Source: JBBSOW01 sp038259365 (lineage in GTDB: Bacteria; Actinomycetota; Actinomycetes; Propionibacteriales; Propionibacteriaceae). Taken from it: a stretch of 49,505 nt of DNA. The position numbers and the translations under genes were made by a program. The stretch is from positions 1 through 49,505 of the forward strand of contig JBBSOW010000014.1 of NCBI GenBank assembly GCA_038259365.1, in the 5' to 3' direction. This document shows positions 25,646-34,301 of this stretch, piece after piece (positions within the stretch are counted from its first letter, which is position 1; each line of letters begins with the position of its first letter). The notes beneath the pieces are model-generated. The model saw only the letters and a list, made by a program, of their open reading frames with translations. It was not told where the DNA came from and made no database searches.

Positions 25646-25918
25646 CGTCGTCCTCCGTCTGTCCGCGGGCGCCGCCTTGGATATCGTGACAGCCTATTGC
25701 CCGTGTCGACGGAGCGCCTGAGGCACCGCTGACCCACGAATGCGTTGCGCCGAACCCCACTATCCCGCGCGCTCATGCCCGATGATGCGATGCGCCCCGT
25801 CGCGGCTCGGGCGGCCCGCCTCGAGACAGCACAGCTGCTCGCATCATCTCGCAGCCGACGGGGACCGGCTTGGGCCGCCTTCCGTCGGCCAGGATCCGGG
25901 TTCGTCTCCTCACGGGGT
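25646..25918. other. Intergenic segment with a 10-bp inverted repeat
   Basis: This 273-bp gap follows the SDR epimerase stop and precedes the small Cys/His gene, both on the minus strand. It holds GATGATGCGA (25781-25790) and its exact complement TCGCATCATC (25839-25848), flanking an internal hairpin formed by CTCGGGCGG/CCGCCTCGAG. No gene with a ribosome site is seen. It may terminate the sugar operon. Confidence 0.5.
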
Positions 25919-26767
25919 CTACCCGCGGGATGGGGGGTTTAGTGCCTGCGGGGTCAACCCCAGCAGCCTGGTTGCTTTGGAGCAGTCGAAGAAGCCGTCG
26001 TGTCCGTCGAGGTCCCCGCGCACCTCGACGTCGGGGTAATATTCGGCCACCAGGTCGGCGGTGGGCCGGGCGGAGCTCGTCTTCGGGGCGACGACGTAGA
26101 TCACCTCGCTGCCGGTGATATCCGCCTGCACCGCCGCCAGGCAGGCCTGCACGGCGTCGGCCAGGACGGTGTAGCCCCACAGATCCTTGTGGGCGTTGGG
26201 CGGGGGGGCGGTCTGCCACTGCCGCAGCCGGTCCGGGTTGTCGAGGATGGCGTGCAACCGCAGGCTGACGACGCAGAGGCGGGGATCGCGGCGCGCGAAG
26301 TCGGCAGCCTGGGCCTCGGCGATCCACTTCGAGAGCCCGTAGGGGTCGTGGGAGTAGGTCGGGTGCTCCTCGGTGAGCGGGAAGTAGTCGTAGTGCGGGG
26401 AGTGGCTGTAGGCGCCGCCGATGGCGTTGACGCTGGAGGCCAGGCAGACCCTGGTGATGCCGTTCTCGGCGGCCGCCTGTAGCGCGTTGTAGCTGGTCAG
26501 CACGTTGTTGTGGTGGACCTGGGGTTCGGGTCGTTTGTCCGGGGAGAGCAGTGCCGCCAGCTGGACGAAGGCGTCGCAGCCGCGGAAGGCGTCGCGCACC
26601 GCCTCGTAGTCGGTCGTGTCGGCCGCGACCCGCTCGATGCCCCCCGCCGTTACCGGGCTGGTGGCCCCCGGCAGGTCGAGCGCGGCGACTTCGTGCCCCT
26701 GCGCCAACGCCGCCTCGGTGACCGCCACGCCGAGACCACCGGCGGCGCCCGTGATCGCAATCTTCAC
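25919..26767 (-). CDS. NAD-dependent epimerase/dehydratase (extended SDR)
   Basis: A 282-residue short-chain dehydrogenase. The N-terminal nucleotide-binding motif is 'ITGAAGGLG' (5-13). The catalytic Tyr-Lys pair is in 'YGLSKW', preceded by 'ASSVNAIG'. Such enzymes oxidise or epimerise sugars or sugar acids. The GTG overlaps the TGA of the 72-residue gene (GTGA), so the two are translationally coupled. The next upstream gene is an AGE-family isomerase, so the substrate is probably a monosaccharide or its acid. A sugar-nucleotide substrate is less likely in a catabolic setting. Confidence 0.85.
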   Translation of the reverse strand: MKIAITGAAGGLGVAVTEAALAQGHEVAALDLPGATSPVTAGGIERVAADTTDYEAVRDAFRGCDAFVQLAALLSPDKRPEPQVHHNNVLTSYNALQAAAENGITRVCLASSVNAIGGAYSHSPHYDYFPLTEEHPTYSHDPYGLSKWIAEAQAADFARRDPRLCVVSLRLHAILDNPDRLRQWQTAPPPNAHKDLWGYTVLADAVQACLAAVQADITGSEVIYVVAPKTSSARPTADLVAEYYPDVEVRGDLDGHDGFFDCSKATRLLGLTPQALNPPSRG

Positions 26768-26982
26768 GCGCGGCCGCCCTCGTGTCGGCGACGGGCCGCC
26801 TCTCGAACGAACTGGGAGTGGTATCCACGGTCTCGGAGCACGCCCCCCGCCTGCTCGGTGGTGGCGCTGGCCAGTCGCGCCAGGACGGCGTCGACGACCC
26901 TGGCCCCGCCGTCCGGCATCCGCTCGCCCTCCCAGGCAGCGGACAACTCGGCGATGGCGGCTGGCGTTGAAGCCACGCACAT
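26764..26982 (-). CDS. 72-residue protein of unknown function in sugar operon
   Basis: ATG 26982 is preceded by GGGAG with five bases spacing, and the TGA overlaps the epimerase GTG. The codon third positions are strongly G/C, as in real genes here. The sequence is helical ('AAIAELSAAWEGERM', 'ARVVDAVLARLASATTEQAG') and ends in a basic, His-containing tail ('FVREAARRRHEGGRA'). I do not recognise a family. It could be a small regulatory subunit or the surviving tail of a larger gene. It lies 46 bases after the AGE isomerase stop. Confidence 0.6.
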   Translation of the reverse strand: MCVASTPAAIAELSAAWEGERMPDGGARVVDAVLARLASATTEQAGGVLRDRGYHSQFVREAARRRHEGGRA

Positions 26983-27028
26983 GGCAACTCCCGGGTGTTG
27001 TGATGAAGGCTGAACGACGTTGGGCGGG

Positions 27029-28276
27029 TCAGCGGAGAAGACCGCGCGCCAGGGCGGTGGGGGCGGTCGGCGCCAGGGGAAGGCGCGGCAGCAGCGTCGC
27101 GTGCAGCGAGTGGTAGAGATCGGGGCGCCCCGGCCACACGGTGGCGGCGGGACGGTTCTGTGGATCGAGCTCGTGCGCCCAGGAGCCGTCGTCGGCGATG
27201 AGATGCGTGGCGGCGTAATCCCACCAGGTCCGGTACCACGCGTCGTAGACCGGATCCCCGGTGTGGGCCCGGAGCGCCGCCGCCGTCGAGATGGCCTCGG
27301 CCACGACCCAATGCATGCGTTGGCGGACCACCGGAGCGCCCGACCAGTCGGTGGTGTAGACGAAACCCTCTGCGCCGTCGACGGCCCAGCCGTCGGCGAC
27401 CGCGCGCTCGAACAGCCGAACGGCCCCCTCGGTGAGCAACTCCTGGTCTCCCGCTCCCGACGCGGCGACATGCAGCGTCAACCGGGCCCACTCCAGGCTG
27501 TGCCCGACCGTGGCCCCGTACGGCTCGAACGGGTGGTCCGGCTCGTCGCGATGGTGCTCCAGCATCGGCCGCCAGTGGGAGTCGAAATGCTCGGGGATGC
27601 GCCACCGGTTCTCACTCGCCCAGCCCAGCACGGTCTCGCTTATCCGCGCGGCCCGCTCGCGCCAGCGCGGATCCCCGGTGACGTCGGAGGCCGAGAGGAG
27701 CGCCTCCACGCTGTGCATGTTGGCGTTGACGCCCCGGTAATCGCTGTAGCGCGACCAGTCCGCGCTGGCGGAATCGCAGTGCAGACCGGGGCCCTCCTCC
27801 CAGAACCGGGCGTCCAGCGTCTCCAGGGCCTCGTTGAGGAGCGCCCGCGCTCCGGGTAGCCCGGCCACCGTGGCGCTGGCGGCGGAGAAGACGACGAAGG
27901 CGTGCGCGTAACCCACCTTGGCCTCGTCGCGCTGCCGCAGGGCGTCGTCGCTGGCGCCGACCGAGGAGTACCAGCCGCCGTTGACCGCGTCGCGAAGCGG
28001 GCCCGTCAGCCCGGCCATGGCCCGGGCGGCGAGCGGGCGGCAGCCGGGAATCCCGGCGAGGTGGCCCAGGCTGTAGGCGTACAACATGCGGGCGGACACG
28101 AAGGTGTGCACCGGCTTGCCGAGGTCTGGTCGCCCGTCGTCGTCGAGGTAGAACGAGCCGCCTCCCGGGTGGGGAAAGCGACGCGCGAACTTCAGCTGCA
28201 ACCGGCTCTGCCGCTGCAGCCACGCGCGGTGGTCGGGCTGCTCGGTCCACGGCACGACCGGGTTATCGGTGCTCAT
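27029..28276 (-). CDS. AGE-family sugar isomerase/epimerase (mannose isomerase-like)
   Basis: A 415-residue (alpha/alpha)6-barrel enzyme of the N-acylglucosamine 2-epimerase family. Family landmarks are 'GVNANMHSVEALLSA', 'VGHSLEWARLTLH' and the C-terminal 'GRPDLYHSLHATLLPRLP'; the conserved histidines act as acid/base. The last motif resembles mannose isomerases and YihS-type aldose-ketose isomerases more than cellobiose epimerase. With a beta-mannosidase divergent to it, conversion of mannose to fructose is the most economical guess. ATG 28276 has AGGAG nearby. The frame stays open upstream through a decayed regulator, which is not part of this gene. Confidence 0.85.
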   Translation of the reverse strand: MSTDNPVVPWTEQPDHRAWLQRQSRLQLKFARRFPHPGGGSFYLDDDGRPDLGKPVHTFVSARMLYAYSLGHLAGIPGCRPLAARAMAGLTGPLRDAVNGGWYSSVGASDDALRQRDEAKVGYAHAFVVFSAASATVAGLPGARALLNEALETLDARFWEEGPGLHCDSASADWSRYSDYRGVNANMHSVEALLSASDVTGDPRWRERAARISETVLGWASENRWRIPEHFDSHWRPMLEHHRDEPDHPFEPYGATVGHSLEWARLTLHVAASGAGDQELLTEGAVRLFERAVADGWAVDGAEGFVYTTDWSGAPVVRQRMHWVVAEAISTAAALRAHTGDPVYDAWYRTWWDYAATHLIADDGSWAHELDPQNRPAATVWPGRPDLYHSLHATLLPRLPLAPTAPTALARGLLR

Positions 28277-28295
28277 CGGCTGGCTCCTGCCTGGT

Positions 28296-28582
28296 CTAGA
28301 TCGCGGTGTGCCCGCGCGTGCGGATCGGCGCGCGGATCGGCATCCGGAACGACTCGCTGGGGTCGCCGGCCGGAAACCGACGGACGGGGGGCGAGTTCGT
28401 TGCAACACCATCGCCGCGGCACCGGTCGCCGCCGCGAGCACCGCGCTTTCGGAGATGCTCACCCCACCCGTCACGCGCGAGAGCGTCGCTCGGCTGATCT
28501 TGCCAGCCCCCCGGATGGCATCGAGCAGCGTGGCGCGATGCTCCATACCGGCAGTCTGGGCCTCACGAGATCCGGCTGGCAC
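28296..28582 (-). pseudogene. Remnant of a ROK-family transcriptional repressor
   Basis: From GTG 28582, with AGGGG six bases upstream, the frame reads 'PAGSREAQ...HRATLLDAIRGAG' and 'KISRATLSRVTG', matching the winged-helix N terminus of ROK repressors. It then jumps to 'ESAVLAAATGAAAMVLQ', which resembles the extreme C terminus of ROK proteins ('LGAAALVL...'). About 300 residues of sugar-kinase-like domain are missing. After a run of C bases the natural ending is in another frame, stopping at TAG 28296-28298. An internal deletion plus a frameshift explains this. A LacI-type headpiece is a less good match. Confidence 0.5.
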
Positions 28583-28656
28583 GCTTACCCCTGCCTTTCC
28601 TGTGGCACGGTCAACCAACGCGTGGTCCGTGGCTAGAACAACCACCGATGAGGAAT

Positions 28657-28670
28657 GTGGACCGCTCCAC
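28657..28670. promoter_or_regulatory. Palindromic operator candidate
   Basis: GTGGACCGCTCCAC has five-base arms GTGGA/TCCAC and a central CG step, the shape of LacI/ROK-type operators. Twelve of 14 positions are symmetric. It lies between the decayed ROK gene and the beta-mannosidase, where a regulator of both arms would bind. Confidence 0.4.
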
Positions 28671-28671
28671 G

Positions 28672-28701
28672 GTTCACAAGGACCACGTTCACAAGGACCA
28701 C
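28672..28701 (+). repeat. Perfect 15-bp tandem repeat
   Basis: GTTCACAAGGACCAC occurs twice without mismatch, directly after the palindrome. The same bases CCAC end the palindrome and each repeat. It may be a binding site for a regulator or a replication slippage product. Confidence 0.75.
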
Positions 28702-28920
28702 TCAGTGCAGCAACTACAGAAAACATACGCCACTCGGCAGGCCGACTGAAGCCGGCACGTCGACGAGGCAAGAGTGATCTCCAAGGCGCGATCATCAATA
28801 GTGAGTTCTCCAGCCGGTTCCACGTCCCGGGCGACGCGCCCTCCCCCGGAATCAAGCATTTGCTCCGACTACATCGCTAGCCTCGTGAGCACCACCGCAC
28901 ACTCACCCGAGGTTGCCGAC

Positions 28921-31470
28921 ATGAATTTCACTGAACTGCATGAGTTCTGGACCATGCGCGCCGCGGGCGCCTCGGTGCCCGCCGAGGTGGCAGGACGCCG
29001 AGTGGCCGCCGAGGTGCCGGGCTCGGCCCACACCGACCTGTTGTCCGCCGGGCTGATGCCCGATCCCTACCTCGACCTCAACGAGGACGCGGTGGAGTGG
29101 GCACACCGCACCGACTGGATCTACGAACGACCGCTGGAGATCGCCGCGGCCGCGGACGACGAGCGCGTGGACCTGATCTTCGAGGGTCTGGACACGATCG
29201 CCACCGTGAGCCTGGGTGATGACGAGGTGGGTCGGGCCCGCAACATGCACCGCAGCTACCGCTTCGACGTCCGCGAGCTGGCGGGCCGAGGCGAGCAGAC
29301 CCTTCGGGTCCGGTTCGATTCCGCCCTGGCCGAGGCCGAGGCGCAGGAGGAACGCACCGGGGCCCGGCCGCGGGCCTACCCGACGCCGATGAACATGATC
29401 CGCAAGATGGCCTGCAGCTTCGGCTGGGACTGGGGCCCCAACCTCCAGACCGCCGGGATGTGGCGTCCGGTGTCCCTCCAACGCTGGCGGACCGCCCGGT
29501 TGGCCTCGGTTCGGCCGCTGGTGAGCATCGGTTCCGACGGGGTTGCCCGCGTCGCCGTGCACGTCGACATCGAGCGATCCGGTCTGGAGCCCTCGGAGTC
29601 CACCGTGACCCTCGACGTGCGGCTCTCCCGAAGGACCGACCGCGCAGAGGTGACCGAGTGGACGGCGTCGGTGCGAGTGCCCGCCGCCTCCTCGACGGCC
29701 TCGGCCGAGGTGGTCGTGCCAGGCCCCGAGCTGTGGTGGCCCATCGGCTACGGCGACCAGCCGCTCTACGACCTCGACATCGCCCTGTCCGGCGCGCCGG
29801 CCACGGGTCGCCACGCCGACCCGCTCGACGCCTGGCATCGCCGAATCGGCCTGCGCACCGTCGAACTGGACACCTCCGAAGACGAGCACGGCACCGCGTT
29901 CGTCATCCGCGTCAACGACACGCCGGTGCTCGTTAAGGGGGCCAACTGGATCCCCGACGACCACCTGCTCACCCGGATCACCCGCGACCGGCTGTCCCGG
30001 CGGATCGATCAGGCCGTGGGCGCGAACATGAACCTGCTGCGCGTGTGGGGCGGCGGTATCTATGAGTCCGAGGACTTCTACGCGCTATGCGACGAGGCCG
30101 GCGTCATGGTGTGGCAGGACTTCCTGCTGGCCTGCGCTGCCTACCCCGAGGAGGAGCCGCACCGCAGCGAGTTCGAGGCCGAGGCCCGCGAACACGTCGC
30201 CCGGCTCAGCTCCCACCCCAGCCTCGTGCTGTGGAACGGCGGCAACGAGAACCTGTGGGGTTACGTGGATTGGGGCTGGCAAGACGAGCTCCAGGGCCGC
30301 ACCTGGGGCCTCGGCTACTACACCGGGGTCTTCCCCGACGTCATCTCCGAGCTCGACCCGACGCGGCCCTACGCCCCGGGCAGCCCCTGCTCGCCCGGCG
30401 CCGCGCTGGAGGAGATCAACCCCAACGACCCCGACCACGGCACCCACCACGAGTGGGAGGTGTGGAACCGGCTCGACTACGCCCACTACCGCGATAACGT
30501 GCCGCGCTTCTCCTCCGAGTTCGGCTTCCAGGCTCCCCCGGCGTGGAGCACCCTCGAGCGCGCGGTCCGCAACGCCGATGGCTCACCGCTGGCCAAGGAC
30601 GACGACGTGTGGCTGTTGCACCAAAAAGCCGAGGGCGGCAACGCCAAGCTCGACGGCGGTCTGCAGCCGCACCTGGGCGTGCCAAGCGACTTCGGCGACT
30701 GGCACTGGGCCACCCAGCTGAACCAGGCCCGGGCCGTCAGCCACGCCATCAGCCACTACCGCTCCTGGTGGCCGCGCACCGCCGGATCCATCGTCTGGCA
30801 GCTGAACGACTGCTGGCCCGTCACCTCCTGGGCCGCCGTCGACGGCGACGAACGACCCAAGCCGCTGTGGTGGGCCCTACGCTCGGTCTACGCCGACCGC
30901 ATCGTCACCGTGCAGTCCCGAACAGAGCGGTCCGGTGACAAGCGCCTCGTCGTGGCCGTGGTCAACGACTCGCCCGAGCCGTGGGCCGGCACGCTGCTCG
31001 TCGACCGGCAGACCTTGGGCGGCGGCACGCGGGCCAGCCTGACCCGGAAGGTAGGCGTGGGCCCTCGCTCGGTGGAGCTCGTCGAGTTGAGCGAGGACGT
31101 CGCCACCCCCGCCGATCCCTCCGGTGAGGCGCTCATCGTCTCGCTCGCCGATCCGCGCCAAGACCACCGGCTAGCTCGGGACGTGCATTGCTGGGTCGAG
31201 GACATCGAGCTGGGTTTGGATCCCGAGGCGGTTGAGGCCTCGGCGGAAGCGATCGAGGGCGGATACCGCGTCTTGGTGACCGCCCGCTCGCTGATCAAGG
31301 ACCTGATGCTGTTCCCCGATCGCCTCGACCCGCAGGCGAGCGTCGACGCCGGCCTCGTCACCCTGCCCGCCCTGGAGAGCGCCACGTTCACGGTCCGCTC
31401 CGATCGGGCCGGCCTCGAGGACTCGCTCTCCTCTCGCCCGGTGCTGCGGCATGCCAACGACTGGAGCTAG
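28921..31470 (+). CDS. Glycoside hydrolase family 2 protein, beta-mannosidase-like
   Basis: An 849-residue GH2 enzyme. The N-terminal jelly roll includes 'RNMHRSYRFDV' and 'GWDWGPNLQTAGMWRPV'. The catalytic barrel has 'NLLRVWGGGIYESEDFY', the acid/base Glu443 in 'WNGGNEN' and the nucleophile Glu533 in 'SSEFGFQ'. 'WQLNDCWPVTSW' also matches beta-mannosidases. No signal peptide is present, so imported manno-oligosaccharides would be cleaved inside the cell. ATG 28921 has GAGG eight bases upstream; earlier in-frame starts (28885, 28774) would add unconserved residues. No sugar transporter is next to it. Confidence 0.9.
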   Translation: MNFTELHEFWTMRAAGASVPAEVAGRRVAAEVPGSAHTDLLSAGLMPDPYLDLNEDAVEWAHRTDWIYERPLEIAAAADDERVDLIFEGLDTIATVSLGDDEVGRARNMHRSYRFDVRELAGRGEQTLRVRFDSALAEAEAQEERTGARPRAYPTPMNMIRKMACSFGWDWGPNLQTAGMWRPVSLQRWRTARLASVRPLVSIGSDGVARVAVHVDIERSGLEPSESTVTLDVRLSRRTDRAEVTEWTASVRVPAASSTASAEVVVPGPELWWPIGYGDQPLYDLDIALSGAPATGRHADPLDAWHRRIGLRTVELDTSEDEHGTAFVIRVNDTPVLVKGANWIPDDHLLTRITRDRLSRRIDQAVGANMNLLRVWGGGIYESEDFYALCDEAGVMVWQDFLLACAAYPEEEPHRSEFEAEAREHVARLSSHPSLVLWNGGNENLWGYVDWGWQDELQGRTWGLGYYTGVFPDVISELDPTRPYAPGSPCSPGAALEEINPNDPDHGTHHEWEVWNRLDYAHYRDNVPRFSSEFGFQAPPAWSTLERAVRNADGSPLAKDDDVWLLHQKAEGGNAKLDGGLQPHLGVPSDFGDWHWATQLNQARAVSHAISHYRSWWPRTAGSIVWQLNDCWPVTSWAAVDGDERPKPLWWALRSVYADRIVTVQSRTERSGDKRLVVAVVNDSPEPWAGTLLVDRQTLGGGTRASLTRKVGVGPRSVELVELSEDVATPADPSGEALIVSLADPRQDHRLARDVHCWVEDIELGLDPEAVEASAEAIEGGYRVLVTARSLIKDLMLFPDRLDPQASVDAGLVTLPALESATFTVRSDRAGLEDSLSSRPVLRHANDWS

Positions 31471-31488
31471 GGCAGCGCCGACGCCTGG

Positions 31489-32295
31489 CTAGCGGCGGAC
31501 GCCGACGACGACGGGCCCGTGTCCGGACCCGGCACGCAAAACCTCCACCTGGGCGCCGTAGACCCGGCGCAGCAGCGCGGTGTCGAGCACCTCGTCGGCG
31601 CTCCCCGAGCGCATCACCCGCCCCTGGTGCACCAAGACGATGCGGTCGCTGTAGCTGCCGGCCATGGTTAGGTCGTGCATGGTGGCGAGCACGCCGAGGC
31701 CGGTGTCGCGCCGGATGCGATCCAGCAACTCCAGCACGTCTTGTTGGTGCCCGATGTCCAGCGCCGTGGTGGGTTCGTCGAGCAGCAGCACCCGAGGTTG
31801 CTGGGCCAGCGCGCGGGCAATGAAGACCCGCTGGCGCTCGCCACCGGACAGGGTCGCGAGGAGGCGGTTGGCGAGCGCCGTCAGGTCGAGCCGCTCGACG
31901 ATCTCGTGGACCACGACGTCGTCGGCCCGTCCGGTGCGGGCCAGCACGCCGAGGTGGGGGGTGCGGCCGAGATAGACGTAGTCGATCACCGAGATGCCCT
32001 CGGGGATGATCGGGGTTTGGGGCACCAGCGCGATCATCCGGCCGCGTTCGCGGGCCGACATGGCGGCCACCGCTCGGCCGTCGAGGGAGACCGAACCGGT
32101 GAAGCGGACGAGGTTCAGCACCGCGCGCAGCAGGGTCGACTTGCCGGCGCCGTTCGGGCCGATCAACCCCACCCATTCACCGGGGTCGACGCTCAGCGAG
32201 ACCCCGTCGAGCAGCCGGGCCGAGCCAATCCTCACGCTCACGCCGGCAATCTCGAGGGCCCTCCCCTGTTCGCCAACTCGTGCGCGCTCAATCAT
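31489..32295 (-). CDS. ABC transporter ATP-binding protein, vitamin B12/iron-siderophore type
   Basis: A 268-residue ABC ATPase of the FecE/BtuD group: Walker A 'GPNGAGKST' (46-54), 'ALVPQTP' Q-loop, signature 'LSGGERQRV', Walker B 'VLLLDEPTTALD' and switch 'ATMHDL'. The ATG overlaps the permease stop by eight bases (ATGATTGA). Together with the permease and binding protein it forms a complete importer; the riboswitch upstream points to cobalamin. The ORF ends 18 bases from the convergent beta-mannosidase stop. Confidence 0.93.
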   Translation of the reverse strand: MIERARVGEQGRALEIAGVSVRIGSARLLDGVSLSVDPGEWVGLIGPNGAGKSTLLRAVLNLVRFTGSVSLDGRAVAAMSARERGRMIALVPQTPIIPEGISVIDYVYLGRTPHLGVLARTGRADDVVVHEIVERLDLTALANRLLATLSGGERQRVFIARALAQQPRVLLLDEPTTALDIGHQQDVLELLDRIRRDTGLGVLATMHDLTMAGSYSDRIVLVHQGRVMRSGSADEVLDTALLRRVYGAQVEVLRAGSGHGPVVVGVRR

Positions 32296-33367
32296 GGCGG
32301 GAGCGGCGCAGGATGAGCAGGAAGAAGGGCGCCCCAAGAAAGGCCGTGACGACGCCGATGGGCAGCTCGCCGGGCGAGATGACCATGCGGGCGGCGATGT
32401 CGGCCAGCACGAGCAGGGCGCCGCCGGCCAGGATCGAGAGCGGCAGGATGCTGCGATAACTGGAGCCGAAAGCGAGCCGGACCAGGTGCGGCACCACGAG
32501 TCCGACGAACCCGATGAGGCCGCTGACCGAGACCGCCGCCGCGGTACCGAGCGAGGCCGCGATCACGAGCAGCACCCGCACCCGTTGGGGGTTCAGCCCG
32601 AGGGTGCGGGCCTCGTCGTCGCCGACGCCCATGACGTCGAGGACGCGGCGGTTGATCAACATGTAGCCCAGCGAGGCGGCGGCGTAGGGAAGGACGAGCA
32701 GCACGCTCCCCCACCCGACGGTGGTGAGCCGGCCCAGCAGCCAGGAATAGATCTGCTGGATCTGATCGAGGTTCTGCTGCAACAGCAACGTCTGGATGGC
32801 GCCCAGGAACGCCGAGACGGCCACCCCGGCCAGGATCAGCGAGGTGGTACCGCGGCCCAGCCCGGAGGCGCCGACGGCGTAGGTCAGCGAGACCGCCGCG
32901 AGCGCGCCGACGAAGGCGAACAGCGGAATCCAGGAGCTGCCCGAGACGTCGAGCCCCAGGCTGATGGCGAGGACCGCGCCCAACCCGGCCCCCGCGGCCG
33001 CGCCCAAGAGGTACGGATTGGCGAGCGGGTTACGGAACGCTCCCTGGTAGGTGGCCCCGCAACCGGCCAGCAAGCCGCCGACGAGCACGCCGAGCGCCAC
33101 CCGAGGAAGGCGGATCTGGAACAGGATCGCCCGCTCGGTGTCGCTGAGCTGGGCGCCCACATTGGCGCCGGTGAGGTCGTGCATCAGGGTCGCGAGCACC
33201 TTGACGGGCGGAATGCCGATCGGCCCGATGGCGCAACCCAGGACGATGGCGAGGACCAACAGCGCCGCGCACCCGGCGGTGGGGCCGAGCTTCAACCGCA
33301 GCGACCGGGACGTTACCTCGACACGAGGGTCGGCCGCGGCCGGGACCGACACTCGTGTGGAGGTCAT
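32288..33367 (-). CDS. FecCD/BtuC-family permease
   Basis: A 359-residue permease with about nine or ten hydrophobic helices. Family motifs are 'IRLPRVALGVLVGGLLAGCGATYQG', 'RNPLANPYLLG', 'GLIGFVGLVVPHLVR' and 'GELPIGVVTAFLGAPFF'. A dimer of it forms the channel of the type II importer. The ATG begins one base after the stop of the binding-protein gene, and the stop overlaps the ATPase start, so all three are read as one operon. Confidence 0.95.
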   Translation of the reverse strand: MTSTRVSVPAAADPRVEVTSRSLRLKLGPTAGCAALLVLAIVLGCAIGPIGIPPVKVLATLMHDLTGANVGAQLSDTERAILFQIRLPRVALGVLVGGLLAGCGATYQGAFRNPLANPYLLGAAAGAGLGAVLAISLGLDVSGSSWIPLFAFVGALAAVSLTYAVGASGLGRGTTSLILAGVAVSAFLGAIQTLLLQQNLDQIQQIYSWLLGRLTTVGWGSVLLVLPYAAASLGYMLINRRVLDVMGVGDDEARTLGLNPQRVRVLLVIAASLGTAAAVSVSGLIGFVGLVVPHLVRLAFGSSYRSILPLSILAGGALLVLADIAARMVISPGELPIGVVTAFLGAPFFLLILRRSRHD

Positions 33368-33368
33368 C

Positions 33369-34301
33369 TCAGGAGGCCTTCTTGATGCCCGCGGCGGCGG
33401 CCTCGGCGAGGTCGCCGATGCGCGGGCCCCAACGCGAAGCGATATCGGCGTCGATCTGGATGATCCCGTCCCCGTCCTTCACGGCGCGGATGACGTCCCA
33501 TCCGTCCCGCTTCTTGACCTTGGCAGGGTCTCCGCCGGGCAGGAAGATGAGGTCGGGATCGGCGTCGATGATGAACTCGGCGTTCAGCTGGGGGTATCCG
33601 CCGGAGGCATCCGGGGCCTTATCGGCGATGTTGGTCAGGCCGAACTCGCCCAGGACCGAGCCGATGAAGGTGTTCGAGGTGGCGGTGTACAACTCCGAGC
33701 CGAGCTCCCAGTAGTAGGTCATGCCCTTGGCCTCGACGCTCGCGGCGGCGTTCTGGATCTGGTCGCCGACCTTCCCGGCCAGGGCCTCGGCCTCCTCCTG
33801 GTGGCCGGTCAGCTCGCCGACCACCTTGTACTGTTTCAGGGCGCCGTCCACGTCGGCCGGCGCGGGCAGCAGGGCAACGGGAATCTTCAGCGCTTCCAGG
33901 GCGGCGACCGAGTTGTTCATGTCGTCGGACATCACCACCAGGTCGGGCTCCATGGCGGCGATCGCCTCGACGTTGGGCTCGAACGCGCTGAGATCGGACT
34001 TGGCCGCGTCCTCGGGGTAGTTGGACAGGCTGTCCACCGCCTTCACCTGATCCCCGGCGCCGACGCCGTAGACGGTCTCGGTGAGGCTGGGGCTCAGCAC
34101 GACGATGGCCTCGGGCCGCTTTTCGAGCGTGATGGGCTTGCCGTTCACGTCGACCTCGCGCGGGAAACCCTCGGCCGAGGCGGAGGCCGCCGGTGAGCTG
34201 GCGGCCGGGGCGGGCTCGGTCGCGTTGCCGCAGCCGGCGAGGGTAAGCGGAAGGGTGAGCATCGCCGCGACGGCGACGAGCGGGCGGAATCTCAGGTTCA
34301 T
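33369..34301 (-). CDS. Cobalamin-type ABC transporter substrate-binding lipoprotein
   Basis: A 310-residue lipoprotein. The signal peptide ends in a lipobox 'LTLAGC' (Cys24). The mature part is a two-lobed helical-backbone binding protein of the BtuF/FhuD class: 'EAIVVLSPSLTETVYGVGAGDQVKAV', 'EAIAAMEPDLVVMS' and 'ADPDLIFLPGG'. AGGAG lies six bases upstream of ATG 34301. It is the first gene after the cobalamin riboswitch, so the ligand is probably vitamin B12 or a cobinamide. I use no gene symbol because ligand identity rests on the riboswitch. Confidence 0.92.
   Translation of the reverse strand: MNLRFRPLVAVAAMLTLPLTLAGCGNATEPAPAASSPAASASAEGFPREVDVNGKPITLEKRPEAIVVLSPSLTETVYGVGAGDQVKAVDSLSNYPEDAAKSDLSAFEPNVEAIAAMEPDLVVMSDDMNNSVAALEALKIPVALLPAPADVDGALKQYKVVGELTGHQEEAEALAGKVGDQIQNAAASVEAKGMTYYWELGSELYTATSNTFIGSVLGEFGLTNIADKAPDASGGYPQLNAEFIIDADPDLIFLPGGDPAKVKKRDGWDVIRAVKDGDGIIQIDADIASRWGPRIGDLAEAAAAGIKKAS

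Noticed and set aside
27029..28582. A regulator-isomerase fusion (helix-turn-helix in frame with the AGE enzyme)
   Set aside because: The frame is open, but the AGE gene has its own ribosome site and the ROK remnant has a natural stop in another frame, so separate genes are more likely.
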